Assembly: GCF_002095465.1 (NCBI RefSeq)
Contig: NZ_MLFP01000002.1
Location: forward strand, 390,505-454,504
Length of the DNA: 64,000 nt
Direction: 5' to 3'
Origin: Pantoea rodasii
GTDB taxonomy: Bacteria; Pseudomonadota; Gammaproteobacteria; Enterobacterales; Enterobacteriaceae
The notes under the pieces: model-generated
Database searches by the model: none
Told to the model about the DNA's origin: nothing
The model's input: only the letters and a program-made list of their open reading frames with translations
Shown here: piece after piece, positions 1-8,263 of the stretch
Layout of the letters: each line of letters opens with the position of its first letter
Numbering within the stretch: the stretch's first letter is position 1
Translations under genes and position numbers: made by a program

Positions 1-201
1 CTGCTCAAGTATACCCAGCTGGAAAAGCAGGGTGATACCGGCATGTATCACGTCGCACGTATCAAACAGTGGCTGGGCTATCTGCGCAAAGCCTACAACG
101 AAGCCGATGGGCTTTTCAGTGAAATCCGCACGTTACGCGTCTCTTCAGACATTGCCTCGGCCATTGAACGCCATGCGCAACAGCTAACCGTAGCGGTTTA
201 A
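1..201 (+). CDS. dusC: tRNA-dihydrouridine(16) synthase DusC, C-terminal end
   Basis: Only the last 66 codons lie in the window; the gene begins upstream. The reading frame from base 1 to the TAA at 199-201 includes the stretch [19 protein letters not shown] followed by a basic region. This matches the C-terminal helical domain of E. coli DusC (YohI), the FMN enzyme that reduces uridine 16 of tRNA to dihydrouridine. The C-terminal domain helps orient the tRNA; the TIM barrel and catalytic Cys are outside the window. The gene converges on the glycosyltransferase gene with a 7-base gap. In E. coli dusC also lies close to yohC, yohD and yohF, which here are separated from it by an accessory block. 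Confidence 0.88.
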   Translation: MLKYTQLEKQGDTGMYHVARIKQWLGYLRKAYNEADGLFSEIRTLRVSSDIASAIERHAQQLTVAV

Positions 202-208
202 CGCCTCC

Positions 209-1387
209 TCATTTAAACGCCGTTGTATAGTGAATCTGCTTGCTGGATGAATAGAAGCGGGCGAGTTGTTCACTGAATTTCACCGGGTCGTGCTGTTCGG
301 CAATTCTCTTCAGTGATTGCGCAGAGTACTGGGTAATCACCCCCGGGTTACGCAAAATATCCGTGATATGCGCTTTGAGCTGCTGCACGATCTGTCGGCG
401 TATCTGCATTTTGCTCTCCTGAGAGTCAATCACATATTCATGCTCGTCATTCAAGGGTTGATGAATCAGCCAACCCGCGCCCTCCGGATTGATTTCAGGC
501 AAGGCGCGAATGTTGGTGGTGATCACTGGGCATCCACTGGCCTGCATCTCCAGCACCGAGAAGCCGTAGGTATCCTGCCAGCTCGGCAGTAATCCCACGT
601 GCGAACGCTGCAGCAAGGTCAGCACCTGAGGGTTCGGCATGCTGGTGAAATGCTGGATATGCGGCGAGATTTTAATTAAGTGCTCAATGCGCGCATAAAA
701 CGCCTCGTCATCCTGAAATTGTCGATGGGCAATATTATGTCGCTGCGTGATATCACCAATCAGCGTCACCTGAATCTGGCCACGTGTGAAAACATCCTCT
801 TCAGTCAATTGTGAAACCGCCAGCACCACTTCCGCCCCACCTTTGCGATAGAACTCGCTGCCGATAAACACCAACCGAATTTCGCCTGGCGACACCAGGC
901 GGGGCTTAACGCACAGCAGCGGCTGCGGCGGATGCAGCACGTGCAGCTTGTGGCTGACCGCGGCTTTGATGGCGGGAAAAGCGTCGAGCAGTTTCAGCTG
1001 GATGTTGAGGGTGGCTTGCGAGATGGCAATTAACGTCAGGCACTCCTCACGGGCGATCAATTGCAACTGTGACTGCAGTTCAGGATTATCCACTTTCGCC
1101 ATGCCAGGCACCGGCAGCACGCGTGGGATTTCGGTTTCAAAAGTAGCGATCCAATTTCTTTTGGTGTTAGCCACTTCGTTGAAGAGATGAATCACATCCG
1201 CATCATGGGGCAGTGAGCCGGGGAAGGGGCGAAAAATAAATTGTTTATTTTTGTGTAGAATCTTTGATCTTATGGCATTTGAATAAAAGTAGATGTTCTT
1301 TTTTCGGCAATCTATATATTGATGCTGGGAATGCGTCATGATATTTCTTTTTTCAGGATATCCGCTTCCACTGGTGATTATCTTCAT
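209..1387 (-). CDS. GT4-type glycosyltransferase family protein
   Basis: A 392-residue protein whose C-terminal half has the family-4 glycosyltransferase (GT-B fold) signature: the segment GFSVLEMQASGCPVITT, in which the Glu contacts the nucleotide-sugar, followed by RALPEI. The N-terminal half is an acceptor-type Rossmann domain without a signal peptide or membrane helix, so it is probably a cytoplasmic enzyme acting at the membrane. The ATG at 1385-1387 is preceded by a good AGGAGA ribosome site. The N-terminal codons are more AT-rich than the neighbouring genes, which hints at horizontal origin. No polysaccharide cluster surrounds it, so donor and acceptor are unknown. The gene stands alone in an accessory block between dusC and yohF. 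Confidence 0.75.
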   Translation of the reverse strand: MKIITSGSGYPEKRNIMTHSQHQYIDCRKKNIYFYSNAIRSKILHKNKQFIFRPFPGSLPHDADVIHLFNEVANTKRNWIATFETEIPRVLPVPGMAKVDNPELQSQLQLIAREECLTLIAISQATLNIQLKLLDAFPAIKAAVSHKLHVLHPPQPLLCVKPRLVSPGEIRLVFIGSEFYRKGGAEVVLAVSQLTEEDVFTRGQIQVTLIGDITQRHNIAHRQFQDDEAFYARIEHLIKISPHIQHFTSMPNPQVLTLLQRSHVGLLPSWQDTYGFSVLEMQASGCPVITTNIRALPEINPEGAGWLIHQPLNDEHEYVIDSQESKMQIRRQIVQQLKAHITDILRNPGVITQYSAQSLKRIAEQHDPVKFSEQLARFYSSSKQIHYTTAFK

Positions 1388-1885
1388 AATCTCTCCTGGC
1401 AGGTAGGGTACAGATTAAAATAAAAGCGTCAGCGATGAGCATGGCCCGGTGCGAGGGCGTTGGGTGGATAGCAATGAGATTACGCACTGGGAGTAATGAG
1501 TTGGGTTTGTTTTAATTAACTGTAACCTAAAGGTATTCGACGGCAGAATCTATGTCTTAATGTGAATGAGTACAGAAGCACAGGGCGCTAGCCTGGCAGC
1601 CTGTAACGGTTAGCGACTGGTTTTACAGCTCTTTTACCAAGCCAATACATTAAATTGATTTTTGCTGGCGGTCTTTTTTCAGATTTTTCATGCCAATAAG
1701 TTAATAAAATTGAATTGAACGTTATTATTTATTTAACCGGCATAGAATTGGACTCTATTTATAATGCTGCGTTGAACGGATATTACAGAATTACGCCATA
1801 ACACAGTTCCAGGTAAAGTGAGGTTCAAGCTGAAGGCTATTTGCGCTATAGTAGCGTTTCATATTCATTTGTAATGCCATCACAC
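1388..1885. other. AT-rich divergent intergenic region
   Basis: About 500 bases between the divergently transcribed glycosyltransferase and MFS genes. No convincing open frame or RNA gene is seen. The second half is strongly AT-rich, and a TATAAT hexamer at 1760-1765 could be the -10 box of the rightward gene, although I see no well-spaced -35 box. AT-rich DNA of this kind is often bound by H-NS in enterobacteria; that is inference. Confidence 0.4.
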
Positions 1886-3091
1886 ATGTCTGACGCCGCT
1901 GTACTGAGTCATGCTCAGTTAAATAAACGCATCATCTCCGTTATCGTCTTCACGTTTTTCTGCTATCTCTCGGTAGGATTACCGCTCGCAGTGCTGCCGG
2001 GATTTGTGCACAACCAGCTGGGTTTCAGCTCATTCATCGCCGGATTGATCATCAGCCTGCAGTACTTCGCCACGCTGCTCAGCCGTCCGCATTCGGGTCG
2101 CCTGGCCGATCGCTATGGCCCAAAACGCGTGGTGATGATGGGATTGGTGTGCTGCGGCATGAGCGGCGTGCTGTCGATTTTTGCCGCGATGTTCACCGAT
2201 GCGCCGATGCTCAGCCTGACGTTATTGGCGGTGGGACGGTTGTTTCTCGGCGTAGGCGAAAGCTTTAGCAGCACCGGTTCAACGCTGTGGGGCATGAACA
2301 TGGTTGGGCCGCTCCAGACCGCGCGTGTGATTTCATGGAACGGCGTGGCCACTTACTTCGCCATGGCGATTGGTGCACCGCTGGGTGTGCTGCTCAATCA
2401 AATGTTCGGCATCAGCGGCTTTGCCGGCCTGGTGGCGCTGATGGGCATCATCGGCTTCTGCATGGCGAGCCGTAAAGCGGCGGTCAGTGTTACCGCTGGC
2501 GTGCGCATTCCTTTTCATCGCGTGGTCAGCCGCGTCTGGCTGTTTGGGCTGGCACTGGGCTTTGGCACCATCGGTTTTGGCGTTATCTCCACCTTTATCA
2601 CCCTCTATTTCGCCAGCCGCGACTGGAGCGGTGCCGCCTTTGCACTGACGCTGTTTAGCCTCGGATTTGTGCTGGTGCGACTGGCCGGTGGCCGATACAT
2701 CACCCGTTTTGGTGGGCTAAAAGTCTCACTGGTGTCGTTTGTGTTGGAGTGTGCGGGACTGCTGCTTATCTGGCAGGCCGACAGCAGCTGGCTGGTGGAT
2801 GTCGGCGCGTTCCTGACCGGCGGTGGCTTCTCACTGGTGTTCCCGGCGCTGGGTGTGGAAGCGGTTAAGCGGGTGCAGCAGCAGGATCAGGGTTCAGCGC
2901 TGGGGACTTACTCGGCGTTTCTCGATTTAGGGCTGGGATTAACCGGTCCGGTGGCGGGTTTGCTGATTGGTCACTGGGGGATGCAGTCGGTGTATCTGGC
3001 CGCGGCATTAATGGTGCTGGGGGCGTTTGTGATTACCTTGCGTTTGCATCAGCAGCACGGCCGACAAGCGGCCGTGCAAACGGTTAATTAA
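1886..3091 (+). CDS. MFS transporter, YhhS/YfcJ family
   Basis: A 401-residue, 12-helix major facilitator protein. It resembles the E. coli YhhS/YfcJ group: PLAVLPGFVHNQLGF in helix 1, then LLSRPHSGRLADRYGPKR, which is the MFS loop 2-3 signature, and GAGFSLVFPALGV-like sequence in the second half. Members are inner-membrane proton-driven exporters; YhhS has been linked to efflux of arabinose-like or herbicide compounds, so the substrate here is open. I chose the ATG at 1886 by comparison with the family N-terminus. A TTG at 1841 with GAAGG four bases upstream is an alternative that would add 15 residues. The stop overlaps the convergent ppk2 stop by four bases. Confidence 0.82.
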   Translation: MSDAAVLSHAQLNKRIISVIVFTFFCYLSVGLPLAVLPGFVHNQLGFSSFIAGLIISLQYFATLLSRPHSGRLADRYGPKRVVMMGLVCCGMSGVLSIFAAMFTDAPMLSLTLLAVGRLFLGVGESFSSTGSTLWGMNMVGPLQTARVISWNGVATYFAMAIGAPLGVLLNQMFGISGFAGLVALMGIIGFCMASRKAAVSVTAGVRIPFHRVVSRVWLFGLALGFGTIGFGVISTFITLYFASRDWSGAAFALTLFSLGFVLVRLAGGRYITRFGGLKVSLVSFVLECAGLLLIWQADSSWLVDVGAFLTGGGFSLVFPALGVEAVKRVQQQDQGSALGTYSAFLDLGLGLTGPVAGLLIGHWGMQSVYLAAALMVLGAFVITLRLHQQHGRQAAVQTVN

Positions 3092-4008
3092 TACTTCTCT
3101 GGCACAACCATTTTTTCAGGTACTGGCGCGCGACGATAATCCTCATTGCGTTCGCGCGTCGGTAACATAATCGTCTTCGACTCGCTCTCTTCATACGGCA
3201 CCTGCTGCAGCAAATGACTGATGCAGTTCAGGCGCGCACGCTTCTTATCGACACCTTGCACGACCCACCATGGCGCTTCATCAATGTGGGTACGTTCCAG
3301 CATTTCTTCCTTGGCTTCGGTGTAATCTTCCCAGCGACGACGGCTTTCGAGGTCCATTGGGCTCAGTTTCCACTGTTTCAACGGATCGTGAATACGGCTC
3401 AGGAAGCGCAGCTCCTGCTCTTCATCGGTGATCGAGAACCAGTACTTGATGATTTGGATACCACTGCGCGTCAGCATTTTTTCAAATTCCGGCACGCTGC
3501 GGTAAAACTCTTCCACTTCGGCTTCGTTACAAAAGCCCATCACGCGTTCTACGCCAGCACGGTTATACCAGCTGCGGTCGAACATCACGATTTCACCGGC
3601 TGCCGGCAGATGGGCGATGTAGCGCTGGAAGTACCACTGCGTTTTTTCGCGATCGTTAGGCGCGGGCAGGGCAGCCACACGGCACGTGCGGGGGTTCAGG
3701 CGTTGGGTGATACGTTTAATCACGCCGCCTTTACCGGCCGCATCACGGCCTTCAAACAAAATAACGATGCGATGACCGGTGCGCATCACCCAATCCTGCA
3801 GCTTCACCAGTTCACCTTGCAGATGCAGCAGCTCACGGAAGTAGCGGCGGCGGAATGCCTTGTCGCCTTCTTCTTGCGGTTCACCGTTATCATTAAAGCG
3901 CAGGTCATCCAGCTCCATTTCCAGCTCTTCGTCGTAGCTGTCGTAAAACTCCTGCAGCAGACGCGCATTGAAAGTCTCGCTGTGGAAGCTGTTGTCGTGT
4001 GTCGCCAT
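3088..4008 (-). CDS. ppk2: Polyphosphate kinase 2 (PPK2 class I)
   Basis: A 306-residue cytoplasmic enzyme that interconverts polyphosphate and nucleoside diphosphate/triphosphate, usually favouring GTP or ATP formation. The P-loop GRDAAGKGG is at residues 87-95 and the Walker B-like VMFDRSWYNR at 141-150. These are the PPK2 hallmarks, and a single such domain of about 300 residues is class I. An acidic N-terminal tail precedes the kinase domain. It starts 12 bases downstream of the stop of the phosphate permease gene on the same strand, so the two are probably co-transcribed. That couples phosphate uptake to polyphosphate metabolism. E. coli has no ppk2 at this position. Confidence 0.92.
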   Translation of the reverse strand: MATHDNSFHSETFNARLLQEFYDSYDEELEMELDDLRFNDNGEPQEEGDKAFRRRYFRELLHLQGELVKLQDWVMRTGHRIVILFEGRDAAGKGGVIKRITQRLNPRTCRVAALPAPNDREKTQWYFQRYIAHLPAAGEIVMFDRSWYNRAGVERVMGFCNEAEVEEFYRSVPEFEKMLTRSGIQIIKYWFSITDEEQELRFLSRIHDPLKQWKLSPMDLESRRRWEDYTEAKEEMLERTHIDEAPWWVVQGVDKKRARLNCISHLLQQVPYEESESKTIMLPTRERNEDYRRAPVPEKMVVPEKY

Positions 4009-4020
4009 GACTTTTCCCCG

Positions 4021-5637
4021 TTACAGATGAATAAACAGGGCGTAGAGCAGCCCTGAAAGTAAGACCGAGACCGGCAGCGTTAATACCCACGCTAACGCAA
4101 GGTTGCGAATGGTAGAGAGCTGCAGGCCAGATTTGTTAGCGGCCATTGAACCGGCAACGCCCGATGAGAGCACGTGCGTGGTGGAGACCGGCAAACCGAA
4201 GATATCCGCTGCGCCGATGGTCGCCATCGCCACCAGCTCCGCACTGGCACCCTGTGCGTAAGTCAGGTGGGTTTTACCGATGCGTTCACCGACCGTGACC
4301 ACAATACGACGCCAGCCGACCATGGTGCCGAGACCCAGGGCAATCGCCACCACCACTTTCACCCACATCGGGATAAAGCGTGTCGCGGCATCCAGTTCCT
4401 TCTTCACGGCGGCGAGATTGCTGGCAATGTCTTCCGGCAACGCCACTTTGGCAGATTGCAGATGTTTAATGGTTTCCGAGGCGAGGTACATATCGTTACG
4501 GGTGTTGGTCACCGCCTGTGCCGGGATATTCTCCACTGCACCATAACGACGGATCTGATCGCCGATATCGCCCAGCATCATGCCAAGGGCCGGCAATACC
4601 TGTGGACGATTCTGGCTGGTGCGTACGAATTCGGTCAGCACCTCACGCGGTGCGGGCATCGCAGCCGGGGCCGGTTGCAGCGTCAGCAGTTGCTGTTCGG
4701 TCACCTGGGTTAACGCGGCCACGCGTGGGATTTGATCGGGCGGCAGCGAGCGGTTCAGCGCGTAGGCAATCGGCATGGTGCCGACCAGAATCAGCATGAT
4801 GAGACCCATGCCTTTTTGACCATCGTTCGAGCCATGCGCAAAAGAGACGCCGGTACAGGTCAGGATCAGCAAACCACGGATCCACGGTGGCGGTGGCTGG
4901 TTGCCTTTGGGTGCTTCATACAGCTGACGGTTGCGGATCAGCGCTTTCATCGCCAGCAACAGCAGCGCGGCGCAGATAAAGCCCACCACCGGTGACAGCA
5001 GCAGCGCATAACCCACTTTAATCGCCTGATCCCAGTCCACGCCGCTGGTGCCGCTGCGGCCATGCAGCAGGGCATTCGCCACGCCCACGCCGATGATGGA
5101 GCCGATTAGCGTATGGGAAGAGGAGGCGGGCAGGCCGAAATACCAGGTGCCGAGGTTCCAGATAATCGCCGAGAACAGCAGCGCATACACCATGGCGAAG
5201 CCGTTGCCGCTACCCGCCTGCAGAATCAGCTCTACGGGCAGCAGCGAGATAATGCCAAACGCCACCACGCCGCTGGAGAGCAACACGCCAAGAAAGTTAC
5301 AGAAGCCCGACCACACCACCGCAACGCCCGGTGAGAGCGAGTGGGTGTAAATCACAGTGGCGACCGCATTAGCGGTATCGTGGAAGCCATTCACAAACTC
5401 AAAGCCGAGTGCAATCACCAATGCCACGCCCAGCAGCAGGAACGGCGTATAGCTGGTGACTGGCGCACCGGTTTCTTCAACATCATTAAACAGATTGATG
5501 GCGGTAAAGAGCAGGCCGCCGAACAGCAATATCAGAAAGATGATGCGGGATACTCGACCGCTGCCTTGGTTAAGATTCGGGCGTCCGCTGTGGGACGATG
5601 ATGTCGATGTAGATGCAGGTAAACTGTTTTCAGCCAT
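4021..5637 (-). CDS. Inorganic phosphate transporter, PiT/Pit family
   Basis: A 538-residue inner-membrane metal-phosphate/H+ symporter. Both duplicated PiT signatures are visible: GFHDTANAVATVIYTHSL in the N-terminal half and GLPVSTTHVLSSGVAGSM in the C-terminal half. SFAHGSNDGQKGMGL lies between them. A hydrophilic central segment of roughly 100 residues separates the two halves, as in E. coli PitA. The N-terminus carries an extra Ser/Thr-rich cytoplasmic tail, and the first helix (IIFLILLFGGLLFTAINLF) is not part of the core PitA fold. I start at the ATG at 5635-5637 (MAENS); an upstream ATG at 5676 is less likely. Operon with ppk2. Confidence 0.88.
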   Translation of the reverse strand: MAENSLPASTSTSSSHSGRPNLNQGSGRVSRIIFLILLFGGLLFTAINLFNDVEETGAPVTSYTPFLLLGVALVIALGFEFVNGFHDTANAVATVIYTHSLSPGVAVVWSGFCNFLGVLLSSGVVAFGIISLLPVELILQAGSGNGFAMVYALLFSAIIWNLGTWYFGLPASSSHTLIGSIIGVGVANALLHGRSGTSGVDWDQAIKVGYALLLSPVVGFICAALLLLAMKALIRNRQLYEAPKGNQPPPPWIRGLLILTCTGVSFAHGSNDGQKGMGLIMLILVGTMPIAYALNRSLPPDQIPRVAALTQVTEQQLLTLQPAPAAMPAPREVLTEFVRTSQNRPQVLPALGMMLGDIGDQIRRYGAVENIPAQAVTNTRNDMYLASETIKHLQSAKVALPEDIASNLAAVKKELDAATRFIPMWVKVVVAIALGLGTMVGWRRIVVTVGERIGKTHLTYAQGASAELVAMATIGAADIFGLPVSTTHVLSSGVAGSMAANKSGLQLSTIRNLALAWVLTLPVSVLLSGLLYALFIHL

Positions 5638-5802
5638 AACACACCCCGGTGTGGATTGACGATGCTCGATTGGCATCCGTTACTTGCAGTGTGATACGGG
5701 GTTTGTATGACAGAATGATGATGGCGATCACACTGTGTCATCTTGCTGTAACACAGCTGTCGCAGTCTGTGGATCTGACCGCTCCGGGATCATCACGCTG
5801 CC

Positions 5803-6828
5803 ATGCTCCAGCCTGTCTTGCCGCTTGCCTCATTGCCGGACTTTAATAACGAAGTCGCCGGACTTATTCATGGATACCTGTTCACGCCAGACGCACCGCC
5901 ACAGCGGCTTAATGCGCGTGAAGCGGCGCAGTTAGCGCAGCAAGATCTGCCTGAATCCTATTTTCTTTGGCTGCACATCAACCTGAATCATGCTCGTGCC
6001 GAGCGCTGGGTTCAGGACCATTTTGGTGTAGACAGCGATTTCTTCGACGAGATCCATTCCGCTTCGCCGCGTACCCGTCTGGCGCATCAAAACGATGCGC
6101 TGTTGGCGGTGCTCAACGACGTGACGTTCAGTAAAGAAGAACGCAGTACGCAGAACGCGACGCTGTGGATCTGGTGCTGCGCACACATCATCGTTACCGC
6201 GCGCTATCGCCCGGTGGGGATGATTGAACGTATGCACCAGCAGATTGATCGACTCACTTTTGCCGAGCCGGATGCGATGTTGTTGTGGCTGCTGGGTGAG
6301 CAGGAAGCGCAGCTTGAGCAGGTGGTGCGCCGTTCCAGCCAGGCAGTCGATGCCATTGAAGAACGGTTATTGAGTGCGGCGATCAAAACCAACCGCAGTG
6401 AACTGGGGCATTTACGTCGCATGCTGCTGCGCGTACAGCGTTTGCTGGCACCGGAACCCGCTGCACTGTTTCGTTTGTTAAACCGGCCACCGAAATGGCT
6501 AAAACGCGACCCACTGAGTGAACTGCGGATTTTTACCGAAGAGTTCAGTGTGGCACTGAACGATCTGGCGGGACTGATGGAGCGCATTCGGCTGTTGCAG
6601 GAAGAGATTGCCGCCAGCTTGATGGAGGAGAGTAACCGCACGCTGTTTTTGCTGACGGTGATCACCGTGCTGGCGCTGCCGATTAACATCATCGCCGGCT
6701 TCTTTGGGATGAACGTGGGCGGCATTCCGCTGGCGAGTAATCCCCACGGTTTTTTGTTATTGGTGATAGTGGTGCTGGTGTTCACCCTGGTGGCGGGATG
6801 GCTGGCATTGAGACGGCGGCGGGAATAA
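5803..6828 (+). CDS. CorA/ZntB-family divalent metal transporter
   Basis: A 341-residue CorA-superfamily protein. A long soluble N-terminal domain is followed by two C-terminal membrane helices. The pore-loop signature GMN is at residues 302-304 (FFGMNVGGIPL), and the protein ends in a basic tail RRRRE. The family forms pentameric Mg2+, Co2+ or Zn2+ channels in the inner membrane. The sequence after GMN (VGGIPL) resembles ZntB and YfjQ-like members more than true CorA, so zinc or another divalent ion is possible. It is divergently placed from the phosphate permease. There is no metal-responsive element I can recognise upstream. Confidence 0.8.
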   Translation: MLQPVLPLASLPDFNNEVAGLIHGYLFTPDAPPQRLNAREAAQLAQQDLPESYFLWLHINLNHARAERWVQDHFGVDSDFFDEIHSASPRTRLAHQNDALLAVLNDVTFSKEERSTQNATLWIWCCAHIIVTARYRPVGMIERMHQQIDRLTFAEPDAMLLWLLGEQEAQLEQVVRRSSQAVDAIEERLLSAAIKTNRSELGHLRRMLLRVQRLLAPEPAALFRLLNRPPKWLKRDPLSELRIFTEEFSVALNDLAGLMERIRLLQEEIAASLMEESNRTLFLLTVITVLALPINIIAGFFGMNVGGIPLASNPHGFLLLVIVVLVFTLVAGWLALRRRRE

Positions 6829-6931
6829 CCTCTCTGTATCCAGGCGCGCATCAATGTGCATCTTTCAGCGCCGCGCATTTCGAACACCGCGCAATGTCAT
6901 CGTAGGGTTGTCATTGATGGATAGCGCCCAC

Positions 6932-6963
6932 AAAAAAGCCAGCCGCAATGGGCTGGCTTTTTT
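6932..6963. terminator. Bidirectional rho-independent terminator
   Basis: The inverted arms AAGCCAGCC (6936-6944) and GGCTGGCTT (6951-6959) are flanked by A6 on the left and T6 on the right. The hairpin therefore works in both directions, ending the CorA-type gene (+) and ldtA (-). Confidence 0.9.
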
Positions 6964-6982
6964 ACTGCATGCGAATCAGCGA

Positions 6983-8065
6983 TTACAGGCTGTTGCCGGT
7001 CGCTGGCGCAGGCTGAGCAACCGGTGCCACATCACCCTGTGGTGCAACGGCGCTGGCGCCTTGCGGGGTCATTGGCTCTTCTTTCGGCGTTGCGTCAGAA
7101 GATTCCTGTACCGGCACCGGATCAGGCATCACTTCACCCTGTGGACCATTAACTTTGGTTGGCATACCGTCACGCGCCTTGATGGCGTTGTTCAACGCAT
7201 CCTGGTTGGTGCTGCCATCGGCAATCACTTTGGTCACCGCAGCGGTCAGCGTAATCGGTACCACTTCACGTGAGTTGAACTGCTCTTCGGTAGTCGAGAG
7301 TGGGTTATGCACTTCGACATAGCGAGAACCGTCTGGCTCCACGGTGGCTTTCACCGGCTGATCGATAAACTGCACGCGCGTGCCGACAGGCACGTTGTCG
7401 AACAGCCATTTGATGTCGTCAGCACGCAGACGCACACAACCGTGGCTTACGCGCAGACCGATACCGAAGTTGGCGTTAGTACCGTGTACCGCGTACAGAC
7501 GACCGATGTACAGCGCATACAGGCCCATTGGGTTATCCGGACCAGCAGGGAACACCGCCGGAATGGTTTCGCCGCGTGCCGCGTAATCCGCGTGCATGCC
7601 TTTGGTCGGCGTCCAGGTTGGACCGGCTTTCTTACGCTGAACGGTGGTGGTCCAGTTAACCGGCGTGTCTTTACCTAACTCGCCAATACCGATTGGCAGC
7701 ACAACCACGGTTTTGGTGCCTTTCGGGTAATAGTAAAGACGCATTTCCGCGCTGTTGATCACGATGCCGTCACGCGGTGCGTCAGGCAGAATCAACTGCT
7801 GTGGGATCACCATTTTGGTGCCCGCTTTAGGCAGATACACATCAACGCCCGGATTGGCTTCCAGCATGTTGCTGAGGCCCATCTGGTACTGTGCAGCAAA
7901 GGCTTCCAGCGGAAGTCGGCTGTCATCAGGCACGGTGATTTCAAGGTTTTCGCCGATCAAACGGCTGTTAGCCGCTGGCAGCGGATACACTACTGCGAAT
8001 GCCGACTGGCTGAACGCCGCCAGTACCAGGGCGAGTGAAGCGAACGCGCGAATGCTCTTTTTCAT
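6983..8065 (-). CDS. ldtA: L,D-transpeptidase LdtA (ErfK)
   Basis: A 360-residue periplasmic enzyme with a signal peptide (residues 1-24, ending SAFA). It has a LysM-like segment around 40-90 and a YkuD catalytic domain. The catalytic motif [20 protein letters not shown] spans residues 194-213 with nucleophile Cys210. The body aligns closely with E. coli ErfK/LdtA (TVPD...PLEAFAAQY...[11 protein letters not shown]), which anchors Braun lipoprotein to peptidoglycan. The C-terminus is about 45 residues longer than in E. coli and rich in Pro, Gln and Ala ([15 protein letters not shown]), probably a disordered tail. It is a single-gene unit with a terminator at 6932-6963. Confidence 0.9.
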   Translation of the reverse strand: MKKSIRAFASLALVLAAFSQSAFAVVYPLPAANSRLIGENLEITVPDDSRLPLEAFAAQYQMGLSNMLEANPGVDVYLPKAGTKMVIPQQLILPDAPRDGIVINSAEMRLYYYPKGTKTVVVLPIGIGELGKDTPVNWTTTVQRKKAGPTWTPTKGMHADYAARGETIPAVFPAGPDNPMGLYALYIGRLYAVHGTNANFGIGLRVSHGCVRLRADDIKWLFDNVPVGTRVQFIDQPVKATVEPDGSRYVEVHNPLSTTEEQFNSREVVPITLTAAVTKVIADGSTNQDALNNAIKARDGMPTKVNGPQGEVMPDPVPVQESSDATPKEEPMTPQGASAVAPQGDVAPVAQPAPATGNSL

Positions 8066-8263
8066 GTTTTACAAGTCGTTATAGCCGTGTTTCAGGCTTG
8101 TCAGTGTGTCGAATCCATCTCGGTCAGCATGACCGGCTGCGCATTATATGTGCATAGGCGCCAGGATGGGAATCATGATTTTCAATGGCTGATGATACTT
8201 TACTTAAATAGTGGTCAATTCCCGACCTGTCTCGTTGCCGTACCGCCCAAAAAGTGAATTTTC

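Noticed and set aside
1841..1885. TTG start for the MFS transporter
   Set aside because: It has a possible ribosome site but adds residues not seen in YhhS/YfcJ; kept only as an alternative.
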